A program made the position numbers and the translations under genes. From Flavobacterium cheniae (GTDB lineage Bacteria; Bacteroidota; Bacteroidia; Flavobacteriales; Flavobacteriaceae): a stretch of 64,000 bases of DNA. The stretch covers positions 1-64,000 of the forward strand of contig NZ_SNZC01000004.1 of assembly GCF_004363695.1 (NCBI RefSeq). Reading direction: 5' to 3'. Of this stretch, positions 17,600 to 26,332 are shown piece by piece (position 1 is the first letter of the stretch; every line of letters begins with the position of its first letter). A model generated the notes under the pieces. The model did not search any database. It was given only the letters and a program-made list of their open reading frames with translations, and was not told where the DNA came from.

Positions 17600-18253
17600 A
17601 TGAAAGTTTATTTCCTTTTCTTTTTATTTCTAATTTTAGGTTGCTCTTCTTCTGAGCAGCTTAATGATTCTGCTGTAGTTGGAAAATATTCTTATAAAGC
17701 GGCAGGCTATGGAGTAGGTTCAACTGTTGAATTTAAGAAAGATAAAACGTTTGCTTATACTTGGGTAACAGGTTTAATAAATGGAACAACTGAAGGAACT
17801 TGGTCTATTTCGGGTAAAAAGATCATTCTAAATAGTGAACGAAAGAAGTCGGATGCATTGAAATTCAGAATTTTAGAAAATTCAGGTAATAATTCAGATT
17901 TTTACAGCTTTAAGTTTTTAGATGAAAATAAAGATATTCTTCCTAAAGTTATTTGTTTGTTATTAAATGAATCTGATAAAATTAAAAGTGTAGATGCTAA
18001 TTTTGACGGGGAATTACAACTTTCAAAAGCTGAAGATTTTCAAAAATTGAGATTTATATTTTTAGGATTTCACGAGTTTGAAATCAAAAAAGAAGATTTA
18101 AAAGGAAATGTAACTTTAATGATGATTCAAAAAGAAACACATTATCAATATTTTGAAAATGAAGTAATGATTTTGAAAGGAGATAAAATTTACACTGATT
18201 TAATCAAAAAGACAAGACATGTGAAAAATAATTTTTTCACTAAAGAAGATTAA
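17600..18253 (+). CDS. Lipoprotein, unknown function (lipocalin-like N-terminal part)
   Basis: A 217-residue predicted lipoprotein with a short signal peptide and lipobox ILGC (Cys15), then SSSEQL. Residues ~28-75 (VVGKYSYKAAGYGVGSTVEF, KDKTFAYTW, GTTEGTWSISGKKIIL) look like the first strands of a lipocalin-like/META-type beta domain common in Bacteroidota lipoproteins. The second half has no clear match. It starts 3 bases after the protease gene, so is likely co-transcribed with it. It ends back-to-back with the convergent FAD-protein gene. Confidence 0.7.
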   Translation: MKVYFLFFLFLILGCSSSEQLNDSAVVGKYSYKAAGYGVGSTVEFKKDKTFAYTWVTGLINGTTEGTWSISGKKIILNSERKKSDALKFRILENSGNNSDFYSFKFLDENKDILPKVICLLLNESDKIKSVDANFDGELQLSKAEDFQKLRFIFLGFHEFEIKKEDLKGNVTLMMIQKETHYQYFENEVMILKGDKIYTDLIKKTRHVKNNFFTKED

Positions 18254-18862
18254 TTACTTCGCCAAAGCATCATGCACTTGCACCGGATTTCCGTTATTCC
18301 ACAACGTTAAAATATCGGTTGCTACTGAAGCACCACTTCCAGCAGCAATGCTTAATTGACTTCTGTGTCCGGCTAAAACACCTGCTGCGTAAATACCTTC
18401 GGTAACTAAATGGTCGGTATTTTTTAATTGAATTCTATTTTTTTCTGGAGCGGCTTTTTGATGCGGCATTACAAACGATTCCAAGCCTTCAATAGTAAAA
18501 GGATTTCCAGAACCAATCGCAATCACTACAATTTTAGCTTGAAACGAAGATTTGTTGGTAGTAATTGTGAAATTTCCAGCCTCACCAGAAATTGAAACTA
18601 CTTTTTCTCCATGAATTTGTTGAACATGCGGATAAGTGTTGGTCAAATGTTCCAAACTTTCATCCAACAATTCACTTCCTAATTTTCCTGCGGGAATTCC
18701 GTAAGCATTATTAAAAATGGCATTTTGTAACGAAGACGCTTTTTGGTGGGCAACAATCGCAATTTTTTTATCCATTGCAAACGGTTTGTTTTGAGCTGAA
18801 CCCAAAATCAAAGCACACGAAACGCCTGAAACTCCAGCGCCAATAATTAAAACGTCGACCAT
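18254..18862 (-). CDS. FAD/NAD(P)-binding oxidoreductase, short thioredoxin-reductase-like protein
   Basis: A 202-residue flavoprotein fold. The N-terminal dinucleotide-binding motif VLIIGAGVSGVSCAL is intact and a second conserved segment VVIAIGSGNPF appears midway. The C-terminal GIYAAGVLAGHRSQLSIAAG resembles the FAD-binding end of thioredoxin reductases (GxxAxGD type, with Val replacing Asp). No CxxC redox pair is present, and the protein is about 100 residues shorter than thioredoxin reductase because the NADPH domain is absent. It may act as a small FAD protein of unknown substrate. It overlaps the upstream small membrane protein gene by one base. Confidence 0.75.
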   Translation of the reverse strand: MVDVLIIGAGVSGVSCALILGSAQNKPFAMDKKIAIVAHQKASSLQNAIFNNAYGIPAGKLGSELLDESLEHLTNTYPHVQQIHGEKVVSISGEAGNFTITTNKSSFQAKIVVIAIGSGNPFTIEGLESFVMPHQKAAPEKNRIQLKNTDHLVTEGIYAAGVLAGHRSQLSIAAGSGASVATDILTLWNNGNPVQVHDALAK

Positions 18863-19059
18863 TATTGTCTCGTTTTCTCTTCAATCATTTTTGAAAAACG
18901 CAATAATACCAATAATAAGATAGCGCAAATTCCAGCGACAACTCCAATTATGGCAATTGTACTATTACCTTCAAACGGATTACTATAATCAATTTGAAAA
19001 AGATTAAAAACAATTAAAGCTAAAGCAATGGCAACCGCCACGTAAGTAAATATTTTCAT
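18862..19059 (-). CDS. Small two-pass membrane protein (65 aa)
   Basis: Two hydrophobic segments, at about 4-24 (FTYVAVAIALALIVFNLFQI) and 35-55 (IAIIGVVAGICAILLLVLLR), and a charged tail (MIEEKTRQ). It lies between marC (12 bases upstream) and the FAD protein, whose start overlaps its stop by one base, so the three form an operon. I know no function for it. Confidence 0.72.
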   Translation of the reverse strand: MKIFTYVAVAIALALIVFNLFQIDYSNPFEGNSTIAIIGVVAGICAILLLVLLRFSKMIEEKTRQ

Positions 19060-19071
19060 TTCAATAAATTT

Positions 19072-19653
19072 CTAAATAAACAATCCTTTAACATTTGCGG
19101 CGAATAATTTTACAGCAATCGCCAATAAAATAACACCAAATATTTTACGAATAACACCTAATCCGTTAACACCTAATAAACGTTCAATTTTTCCTGATGA
19201 TTTCAACACGCCATAGACTACAACTACGTTGATAACAATTGCAATAATAATGTTTATTTTGTCATAAGCAGCACGAAGCGACAAAATAGTTGTCATCGTT
19301 CCAGCACCAGCAATTAAAGGAAACGCAATGGGGACAATAGAAGCCGTACTCGGGTTGTCTTCTTTGTATAAATGTATGCCTAAAATCATTTCTAAAGCAA
19401 GGAAAAACAAGACAAACGAACCGGCAACAGCAAATGAATTCGCATCAATACCAATTAATTTCAGAATTTCTTCTCCTACAAATAAAAAGGCAATCATAAT
19501 TACAGCGGCAACAATAGTCGCTTTTTCCGATTGAATATGACCCATTTTACTGCGTAAACCCACAATAATCGGAATGCTTCCTACAATATCAATCACAGCA
19601 AATAAAATCATGCTGATGGTAAAAATCTCTTTCCAATTAATTCCTAAATTCAT
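19072..19653 (-). CDS. MarC family integral membrane protein
   Basis: A 193-residue, six-segment membrane protein of the MarC/UPF0056 family. It begins with an amphipathic stretch, then FAVIDIVGSIPIIVGL (the family's DxxGxxP motif). IVPIAFPLIAGAGTMTTIL is the second, symmetrical conserved segment (P-x-x-x-G-P/A-G), and HLYKEDN lies in the loop before it. MarC proteins were named for the multiple-antibiotic-resistance locus, but their substrate is not established and a resistance role has not held up. First gene of a three-gene operon. Confidence 0.9.
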   Translation of the reverse strand: MNLGINWKEIFTISMILFAVIDIVGSIPIIVGLRSKMGHIQSEKATIVAAVIMIAFLFVGEEILKLIGIDANSFAVAGSFVLFFLALEMILGIHLYKEDNPSTASIVPIAFPLIAGAGTMTTILSLRAAYDKINIIIAIVINVVVVYGVLKSSGKIERLLGVNGLGVIRKIFGVILLAIAVKLFAANVKGLFI

Positions 19654-19672
19654 AAAACACTGAATATTTGTG

Positions 19673-19680
19673 CAAATATA
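19673..19680 (-). promoter_or_regulatory. TAnnTTTG promoter element for the marC operon
   Basis: TATATTTG on the minus strand, 19 bases before the marC start. Confidence 0.6.
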
Positions 19681-19785
19681 AGGATATTGATCAAAGAACG
19701 TTTTTAATTTAACGATACATTATAATAGTATAAATTCCAAAACCAACTTCTAACTTCTTATTTCTAAATTCTGAATTCAAAATTG

Positions 19786-19793
19786 TATCTTTG
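19786..19793 (+). promoter_or_regulatory. TAnnTTTG promoter element for the DUF3109 gene
   Basis: TATCTTTG, 20 bases upstream of the ATG at 19814. Confidence 0.55.
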
Positions 19794-19813
19794 CACTTTA
19801 AATAAATTACCAT

Positions 19814-20380
19814 ATGTTTCAGTTAAATAAAACCATCGTTTCCGAAGAAATCTTAGAAAAAGAATTCGTTTGCAATTTGTCAGCTTGTCAAGGTGCTTGT
19901 TGTGTGGATGGCGATGCAGGTGCTCCTTTAGATGAGGAAGAAACCAAAATTTTAGCTGAAATTTTTCCAAAAGTAAAACCCTTTCTTCGTCCTGAAGGAA
20001 TTAAAGCCATTGAAGAACAAGGAACGCACGTGGTTTCAGATTTTGGTGAATTAGAAACACCGCTTATCGACGGAAAAGACTGCGCTTACGTAATTTTTGA
20101 CGGAAAAACGGCACTTTGTGGAATCGAACAAGCCTACAATCAAGGGATTGTAGATTGGAAAAAACCAGTTTCTTGTCATTTGTATCCTATTCGAATTAAA
20201 GAATATTCCGATTTTGCTGCGGTAAATTACCACAAATGGCATATTTGCGATGACGCGTGTTCGTTAGGGCAAGAATTAGGAGTTCCAGTGTATCAATTTG
20301 TGAAAGAAGCACTAGTTAGAAAATTCGGACAACAATGGTTTGACGAATTAGACAAAGTAGCAAAAGAGTTGAAAAAATAA
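19814..20380 (+). CDS. DUF3109 family protein
   Basis: A 188-residue protein of a conserved Bacteroidota family of unknown function. The cysteine-rich N-terminal motif CNLSACQGACCVDGDAGAPL is diagnostic. Further conserved cysteines occur in DGKDCAY, TALCGIEQAY, PVSCHLYPIR and HICDDACSLG. The arrangement resembles zinc- or iron-sulfur-binding CxxxxCxGxCC proteins, so a metal centre is plausible but not shown. Cytoplasmic, no signal peptide. It is the only gene between the divergent marC promoter and the nrd region. Confidence 0.85.
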   Translation: MFQLNKTIVSEEILEKEFVCNLSACQGACCVDGDAGAPLDEEETKILAEIFPKVKPFLRPEGIKAIEEQGTHVVSDFGELETPLIDGKDCAYVIFDGKTALCGIEQAYNQGIVDWKKPVSCHLYPIRIKEYSDFAAVNYHKWHICDDACSLGQELGVPVYQFVKEALVRKFGQQWFDELDKVAKELKK

Positions 20381-20550
20381 TCTAATTTTTATGGTTCAAA
20401 AATCGTTGTGAGAGGTTGATTTATCAATCGCTTACAAGGTTTTAACAGTTGTTTTATTTGTTTTTAACTTATTGATTATCAATATTTTAAAAACCTATAT
20501 TAATTTACTGACAATTTTCAACTTTGTTAAAAACTTGCTCCAATTGTGAA

Positions 20551-20558
20551 TAAGTTTG
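20551..20558 (+). promoter_or_regulatory. Possible nrdB promoter in the 267-base gap before nrdB
   Basis: TAAGTTTG matches TAnnTTTG and lies 89 bases before the nrdB start. The rest of the gap is AT-rich, with no gene or clear regulatory box that I can support. Confidence 0.35.
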
Positions 20559-20647
20559 ACTTTCATTTCTCGTTTCAAATGACAAACTTTGTAATCCCCA
20601 AATAAGTCAATTTAACCAATCATTAACATTTTTAAAATCAAATAGCT

Positions 20648-21625
20648 ATGTCTATAGTGGAACCTATTTTGCAAGAAAATAAAGATCGATTTGTAATCTT
20701 TCCTATCAAACATCAAGATATATGGGAATGGTACAAAAAACAAGAAGCCTGTATTTGGACAGCAGAAGAAATAGATTTACATACCGATTTAAATGATTGG
20801 AACAATAAATTAAACGATGATGAGAAATATTTCATCAAACATATCTTAGCATTTTTTGCTGCGTCTGACGGAATTGTAAACGAGAATTTAGCGGAAAACT
20901 TTGTTAACGAAGTGCAATATCCAGAAGCAAAATTCTTCTACGGTTTCCAAATTATGATGGAAAACATTCATAGCGAAACTTATTCGTTATTGATTGATAC
21001 TTATGTAAAAGATGAGGTAGAAAAAAATCAATTGTTTCATGCCATTGAAGTGTTTCCAGCAATTAAAGAAAAAGCGGAGTGGGCTTTAAAATGGATTGAA
21101 TCGGATTCATTCGCAGAAAGATTAATTGCTTTCGCAGCAGTAGAAGGAATTTTCTTCTCAGGTTCTTTCTGTTCTATCTATTGGTTGAAAAAACGTGGAT
21201 TAATGCCAGGATTAACTTTCTCAAACGAATTAATTTCTCGTGACGAAGGAATGCATTGTGATTTTGCGGTTCATTTACATACGAATCACATCGTAAACAA
21301 AGTGCCAAAAGCAAGAATTACAGAAATTATCGTTGACGCTTTACGTATTGAAAGAAAATTCATTACCGAGTCGCTTCCAGTGAGTTTGATTGGAATGAAC
21401 GCTACTTTAATGACACAATATTTAGAATTCGTAACGGATAGATTATTAGTAGAATTAGGATGCGATAGAGTATATAATTCTTCAAATCCATTTGATTTTA
21501 TGGATATGATTTCATTACAAGGAAAAACCAATTTCTTTGAAAAACGTGTAGCAGAATATCAAAAAGCTGGAGTAATGAACTCTGATTCAGAATCAAGTAA
21601 AATTAGTTTTGACGCTGATTTTTAA
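20648..21625 (+). CDS. nrdB: Ribonucleoside-diphosphate reductase, small (beta) subunit, class Ia
   Basis: A 325-residue R2 protein. Di-iron and radical residues are visible: the Asp/Glu around [13 protein letters not shown], then [13 protein letters not shown], which contains the Glu, His and the radical tyrosine (ExxHxxxY). [11 protein letters not shown] carries the second Glu and His. It generates the tyrosyl radical passed to NrdA to reduce ribonucleotides. The C-terminus (SKISFDADF) provides the peptide that docks on NrdA. nrdA follows after a 123-base gap, and a dNTPase gene lies further on. Confidence 0.96.
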   Translation: MSIVEPILQENKDRFVIFPIKHQDIWEWYKKQEACIWTAEEIDLHTDLNDWNNKLNDDEKYFIKHILAFFAASDGIVNENLAENFVNEVQYPEAKFFYGFQIMMENIHSETYSLLIDTYVKDEVEKNQLFHAIEVFPAIKEKAEWALKWIESDSFAERLIAFAAVEGIFFSGSFCSIYWLKKRGLMPGLTFSNELISRDEGMHCDFAVHLHTNHIVNKVPKARITEIIVDALRIERKFITESLPVSLIGMNATLMTQYLEFVTDRLLVELGCDRVYNSSNPFDFMDMISLQGKTNFFEKRVAEYQKAGVMNSDSESSKISFDADF

Positions 21626-21748
21626 TCAGTGTACTAAAAGCAAATATATTTCCGTTAGAATTAGGAAGTAAAACTCAATTCAAAAAAAAGATTACAAATA
21701 ACCAGAAAGCAGGGAAGGGATTGTCTGATTTCAAAAAACTAAAAAAGT

Positions 21749-24175
21749 ATGTATGTAGTTAAAAGAGATGGCCATAAGGAGCCAGTAATGTTCGACAAAA
21801 TCACAGATAGAATTAAAAAACTATGTTATGGTTTAAATGACAGAGTTGACGCTGTTAAAGTAGCCATGCGTGTTATTGAAGGATTGTATGACGGAGTAAC
21901 TACATCAGAATTAGATAATTTAGCAGCTGAAACAGCGGCTTCTATGACAATTGCTCATCCTGATTATGCGCAATTAGCAGCTAGAATCGCCATTTCAAAC
22001 TTACATAAAAATACCAACAAGTCATTCTCGGAAACGATGAGTGAAATGTATCATTATGTTAACCCAAGAACCAATCAAGAAGCGCCTTTGCTTTCAGATG
22101 AGGTTCACGAAGTAATTCAAGCAAATGCAGAATTTTTAGATTCTCATATTATATATACTCGCGATTTTAATTACGATTACTTTGGTTTCAAAACCTTAGA
22201 GCGTTCGTATTTATTAAGAATCAACGGAAAAATCGTAGAGCGTCCGCAACACATGTTAATGCGTGTTTCGGTTGGAATCCACTTGAATGATTTAGAAGCA
22301 GTAATTGAAACTTACGAATTAATGTCGAAAAAGTTCTTTACACACGCCACACCAACATTATTCAACGCTGGAACTCCAAAACCTCAAATGTCATCTTGTT
22401 TCTTATTAACAATGAAAGATGATAGTATTGATGGAATTTACGATACGTTAAAACAAACTGCAAAAATCTCGCAATCAGCGGGAGGAATTGGTTTAGCAAT
22501 TCACAATGTAAGAGCAACAGGTTCATACATTCGTGGAACAAACGGAACTTCAAACGGAATTGTTCCAATGTTACGTGTTTTCAATGATACCGCTCGTTAC
22601 GTAGATCAAGGTGGAGGAAAACGTAAAGGAAGTTTCGCTATCTATTTAGAAACTTGGCATGCTGATATTTTCGAATTTTTAGATTTGAAAAAGAATACGG
22701 GTAAAGAAGAAATGCGTGCAAGAGATTTATTCTTTGCCATGTGGACTTCCGATTTATTCATGAAACGTGTTGAGGAAGATACGACTTGGACTTTAATGTG
22801 TCCAAACGAATGTCCAGGATTAGATAACGTTTATGGAGAAGAGTTTGAAGCTTTATATCTTTCATACGAAGCACAAGGAAAAGGTAGAAAAACCATCAAA
22901 GCACGTGAACTTTGGGAAAAAATTCTTGAATCTCAAATCGAAACAGGAACACCATATATGTTGTACAAAGATGCAGCGAACAGAAAATCAAACCAAAAGA
23001 ATTTGGGAACCATTCGTTCGTCTAATTTATGTACCGAAATCATGGAGTATACTTCTCCAGACGAAATTGCAGTATGTAACTTAGCTTCTATTTCGTTGCC
23101 AATGTTCATCGAAAACGGAGCTTTTAATCACGAATTGTTATATAACGTAACAAAACGTGTAACGCGTAACTTGAACAAAGTAATCGATAGAAATTACTAC
23201 CCAGTTTTAGAAGCAGAAAATTCAAACATGCGTCACCGTCCAATTGGATTAGGTGTGCAAGGATTAGCTGATGCTTTTATTTTGTTGAGAATGCCTTTTA
23301 CAAGTGATGAAGCTAAAAAATTAAACCAAGAAATTTTTGAAACCTTATACTTTGCAGCTGTAACCGCTTCTATGGAAATGGCTAAAGAAGAAGGACCATA
23401 TTCAACTTTTGAAGGATCACCAATTTCTAAAGGAGAATTCCAACACAACCTTTGGAATATTAAAGACGAAGAACTTTCTGGTCGTTGGGATTGGGCAAGT
23501 TTAAGAAAAGAAGTAATGGCAAACGGAGTAAGAAACTCATTGTTAGTAGCGCCAATGCCAACTGCATCAACTTCTCAAATTTTAGGAAATAATGAAGCTT
23601 TCGAACCTTATACTTCTAATATTTATACAAGAAGAGTGCTTTCTGGAGAATTCATTGTAGTAAACAAACACTTATTACATGATTTAGTAGAAAGAGGTTT
23701 GTGGAACGAAACGTTGAAACAAGAAATCATGCGTCACAATGGTTCTGTGCAAAACATTGCACAAATTCCGGCAGACTTAAAAGAATTATACAAAACGGTT
23801 TGGGAAATGTCGATGAAAGATATTATCGATATGAGCCGTCAAAGAGGTTATTTCATTGACCAATCGCAATCGTTGAACTTGTTTATGCAAGATGCGAATT
23901 ATGCGAAATTAACGTCGATGCATTTCTACGCTTGGAAATCAGGTTTAAAAACGGGAATGTACTATTTAAGAACAAAAGCGGCTGTAGATGCAATTAAGTT
24001 TACTTTAAATAACGATAAAGTAGCAGCACCAATTGAAATACAAGAGCCAACTCAAAAAGTTGAAAGCATTGCTGTTGTAAGTGAACCAGTAGAAATGACA
24101 GCTGAAGAATACAGAGCAATGATTGAAATGGCAAAAAATGCCGGACCAGAAGATTGCGAAATGTGTGGTTCTTAA
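21749..24175 (+). CDS. nrdA: Ribonucleoside-diphosphate reductase, large (alpha) subunit
   Basis: An 808-residue catalytic subunit. The N-terminal ATP-cone ([18 protein letters not shown], residues 1-90) gives allosteric activity control by ATP/d[12 protein letters not shown] and VCNLASISL hold the active-site redox cysteines, and [10 protein letters not shown] the thiyl-radical cysteine with its Asn and Glu partners. The C-terminal CEMCGS is the swinging cysteine pair re-reduced by thioredoxin. It is slightly longer than E. coli NrdA because of a linker before the tail (~740-795). Likely co-expressed with nrdB. Confidence 0.97.
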   Translation: MYVVKRDGHKEPVMFDKITDRIKKLCYGLNDRVDAVKVAMRVIEGLYDGVTTSELDNLAAETAASMTIAHPDYAQLAARIAISNLHKNTNKSFSETMSEMYHYVNPRTNQEAPLLSDEVHEVIQANAEFLDSHIIYTRDFNYDYFGFKTLERSYLLRINGKIVERPQHMLMRVSVGIHLNDLEAVIETYELMSKKFFTHATPTLFNAGTPKPQMSSCFLLTMKDDSIDGIYDTLKQTAKISQSAGGIGLAIHNVRATGSYIRGTNGTSNGIVPMLRVFNDTARYVDQGGGKRKGSFAIYLETWHADIFEFLDLKKNTGKEEMRARDLFFAMWTSDLFMKRVEEDTTWTLMCPNECPGLDNVYGEEFEALYLSYEAQGKGRKTIKARELWEKILESQIETGTPYMLYKDAANRKSNQKNLGTIRSSNLCTEIMEYTSPDEIAVCNLASISLPMFIENGAFNHELLYNVTKRVTRNLNKVIDRNYYPVLEAENSNMRHRPIGLGVQGLADAFILLRMPFTSDEAKKLNQEIFETLYFAAVTASMEMAKEEGPYSTFEGSPISKGEFQHNLWNIKDEELSGRWDWASLRKEVMANGVRNSLLVAPMPTASTSQILGNNEAFEPYTSNIYTRRVLSGEFIVVNKHLLHDLVERGLWNETLKQEIMRHNGSVQNIAQIPADLKELYKTVWEMSMKDIIDMSRQRGYFIDQSQSLNLFMQDANYAKLTSMHFYAWKSGLKTGMYYLRTKAAVDAIKFTLNNDKVAAPIEIQEPTQKVESIAVVSEPVEMTAEEYRAMIEMAKNAGPEDCEMCGS

Positions 24176-24193
24176 TTAGAGAAATAAGTTAAA

Positions 24194-24562
24194 ATGGATT
24201 ATTTTGAAAAATTTGTTTTTCTTGAGTTGACATGGAAGCAATTCTCTAAACTTGACAGTGCTGAATATTATAAAACTATTGCATTACTGAATAAGGAAGA
24301 GGAGGAATTGTCAATTAAAATTGGTAATGAGATTCATCAGATATATAATTTTATTAATTCAAAAAGTGAAGGCAGAAAAAATGTGAATTCAATTATAGAA
24401 TTTCATGAAGAGATTTCTCCTGTTAGTAATGTTATATTAAAAGTTTCTCAAGATTTTGGACTAACTTTAAAAGGAGAGGTTTCTGATGAATTTAAGAAAG
24501 CAGTTTTAAAAATTTTCGGAAAAAGTTACTTAGATGATTTTTTAAATGATATAAATCATTAA
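24194..24562 (+). CDS. Hypothetical protein (122 aa)
   Basis: It starts 18 bases after nrdA and is followed by a terminator, so it may share the nrd transcript. It is predominantly helical and acidic (MDYFEKFVFLELTWKQFSKL at the start; LLNKEEEELSIKIGNEI in the middle) and has no signal peptide or membrane segment. I recognise no domain. It could be a small immunity-type or regulatory protein, but nothing in the sequence settles it. Confidence 0.6.
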   Translation: MDYFEKFVFLELTWKQFSKLDSAEYYKTIALLNKEEEELSIKIGNEIHQIYNFINSKSEGRKNVNSIIEFHEEISPVSNVILKVSQDFGLTLKGEVSDEFKKAVLKIFGKSYLDDFLNDINH

Positions 24563-24567
24563 TTTAT

Positions 24568-24600
24568 AAAACAGCCATCAAACGATGGCTGTTTTTCTTT
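24568..24600 (+). terminator. Terminator after the nrdA downstream gene
   Basis: ACAGCCATC and GATGGCTGT form a 9-bp stem (extended by A/T pairs) followed by TTTTTCTTTT. Confidence 0.88.
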
Positions 24601-24622
24601 TAAATAATTACAATCCAATTCG

Positions 24623-24630
24623 TACATTTG
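24623..24630 (+). promoter_or_regulatory. TAnnTTTG promoter element for the 74-aa protein
   Basis: TACATTTG, 17 bases before the ATG at 24648. It lies inside the longer possible reading frame and so decides for the shorter start. Confidence 0.55.
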
Positions 24631-24647
24631 AAAAAAATAAACAGATT

Positions 24648-24872
24648 ATGTCAAAAGATAAAAAAGGGGTTCACACTGGAATTATAGAAAAAGACGCAGA
24701 CGGAAACTATTTCTGTGGCGAATATTTATTGGATTATCAATACACAGAAAAAAGTTTCAAAGTAGGAGATGAAATCAACATCAAATCGGTAATTGTAAAT
24801 CCGAGTGATAAAAGTTACAATCAGTATCCAAAAAAATCGAGAAATTTCTTTTTGGCTAACGAAAAAGAATAG
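24648..24872 (+). CDS. Small hypothetical protein (74 aa), possible OB/S1-like fold
   Basis: MSKDKKGVHTGIIEKDADGN is the start; a longer frame running back into the terminator is rejected. The short beta-rich pattern (GIIEKDADGNYFCGEYLLDY, then FKVGDEINIKSVIVNP) suggests a small barrel, and VGDEINIKSV is reminiscent of OB-fold strands, but I have no firm family. It lies 27 bases upstream of the dNTPase gene and is probably co-transcribed with it. Confidence 0.6.
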   Translation: MSKDKKGVHTGIIEKDADGNYFCGEYLLDYQYTEKSFKVGDEINIKSVIVNPSDKSYNQYPKKSRNFFLANEKE

Positions 24873-24899
24873 TTTCTAAAATCTTCAATCTAGAATCAC

Positions 24900-26243
24900 A
24901 TGATGCAGTGGGAACAATTATTGTCCTTAAAAAGACAAGGCGACACCAGTAAACGTTTACGAAAAGAGCAAGACGACACCCGTTTAGGCTTTGAAGTTGA
25001 TTATGACCGAATTATTTTTTCTGCTGCTTTTAGAAGTTTGCAAGATAAAACGCAAGTCATTCCACTTTCCAAAACCGATTTCGTACACAACCGACTAACG
25101 CATAGTTTGGAGGTTTCGGTTGTTGGTCGTTCTCTTGGGCGTTTAGTGGGTAAGCAAATCATTGCAAAATATCCGCATTTACAAGAAGTTCACGGTTATC
25201 AAGCGAATGATTTTGGTGCGATTGTGGCTGCTGCTGCGTTATCACATGATATTGGAAATCCACCTTTCGGACACTCAGGAGAAAAAGCTATTGGCGAATA
25301 TTTCAAAACTGGAAATGGATTGCAATACAAAGACCAATTAACCGAAAAACAATGGCAAGATTTAATCGATTTTGAAGGAAATGCCAACGGATTTTCAGTT
25401 TTAGCGGCTTCTCGTGAAGGAATTGAAGGCGGCTTGCGTATTTCGTATGCTACTTTGGGTGCTTTTATGAAATATCCGAAAGAAAGCTTGCCTAAAAAAC
25501 CAACACAAAAAATTTGTGATAAAAAATATGGTTTCTTCCAGCAAGACAAAGCTTTTTTTGCTGAGGTGGCGTACGACTTAGGTTTGATTTCAAATAAATC
25601 TGGAAATGATATTGGTTTTGAACGTCATCCGTTAGCGTATTTAGTAGAAGCTGCCGATGATATTTGTTACACCATTATCGATTTTGAAGACGGAATTAAC
25701 TTAGGTTGGATTTCCGAAGAATATGCTTTGGAATACTTAATCAAATTGGTTAAAAATGGAATCGATACCAAAAAATACAACGAATTACTTACTAAAGAAG
25801 ATAGAATTAGTTATTTGCGAGCCTTAGCTATTGGAAGTTTAATCAATGATGCGGTAGCTGTTTTTATGGAAAATGAAAAAGCTATTTTGGCAGGAGAATT
25901 CCCGTTTGCCTTGATGGATAAAAGTCAGTACAAAGCGCAAATGAATGATATCATCCAAATCAGTATTAAAAACGTATATCAAAGTAAGGAAGTAATTCAG
26001 AAAGAAGTAATGGGTTATAAAATCATCAATAACTTATTGGATAGTTTTTGTACCGCTTATAATAAAAAAGAAAACGGAACGGCATCTAATTACGATGAGT
26101 TATTGTTAAAATTACTGCCTGAGCGTTTTCAGTTTCAAAAAGAAAATCTGTACGACAGACTGTTGCACATTTGTCACTTTGTATCGTTATTAACAGATGG
26201 TAAAGCTTTAGAATTATACAAAACTATTCAAGCAAATAAATGA
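24900..26243 (+). CDS. dgt: Deoxyguanosinetriphosphate triphosphohydrolase (dNTPase, HD superfamily)
   Basis: A 447-residue HD-domain dNTP triphosphohydrolase that cleaves dNTPs to deoxynucleoside and triphosphate. FRSLQDKTQVIPL and HNRLTHSLEVSVVGRSLG include the first metal histidine. LSHDIGNPPFGHSGE is the HD pair with the diagnostic GNPPFGH. EAADDICYTIIDFEDG gives the last metal aspartate and the D-I-x-Y-x-x-x-D motif. Two ATGs are adjacent at the start (MMQWEQ) and the second may be used. Placement after nrdBA fits balanced control of dNTP pools, though separate promoters are likely. Confidence 0.92.
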   Translation: MMQWEQLLSLKRQGDTSKRLRKEQDDTRLGFEVDYDRIIFSAAFRSLQDKTQVIPLSKTDFVHNRLTHSLEVSVVGRSLGRLVGKQIIAKYPHLQEVHGYQANDFGAIVAAAALSHDIGNPPFGHSGEKAIGEYFKTGNGLQYKDQLTEKQWQDLIDFEGNANGFSVLAASREGIEGGLRISYATLGAFMKYPKESLPKKPTQKICDKKYGFFQQDKAFFAEVAYDLGLISNKSGNDIGFERHPLAYLVEAADDICYTIIDFEDGINLGWISEEYALEYLIKLVKNGIDTKKYNELLTKEDRISYLRALAIGSLINDAVAVFMENEKAILAGEFPFALMDKSQYKAQMNDIIQISIKNVYQSKEVIQKEVMGYKIINNLLDSFCTAYNKKENGTASNYDELLLKLLPERFQFQKENLYDRLLHICHFVSLLTDGKALELYKTIQANK

Positions 26244-26291
26244 ATATGAAAAAATAATTCGTAAAAAATTTTTGATTTTCATGTAAAATGC

Positions 26292-26299
26292 TAATTTTG
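26292..26299 (+). promoter_or_regulatory. TAnnTTTG promoter element for the T9SS propeller protein
   Basis: TAATTTTG, 33 bases upstream of the ATG at 26333. Confidence 0.5.
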
Positions 26300-26332
26300 T
26301 TGCAATTGTAATAATTTAACCCCAATTTAACC

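Noticed and set aside
20381-20647. NrdR-type operator before nrdB
   Set aside because: The gap is AT-rich with scattered near-palindromes, but no pair of boxes matches a consensus I can state with confidence.
24585-24647. Longer start for the 74-residue protein
   Set aside because: The extra codons would lie in the right arm of a terminator hairpin and across a TAnnTTTG promoter element.
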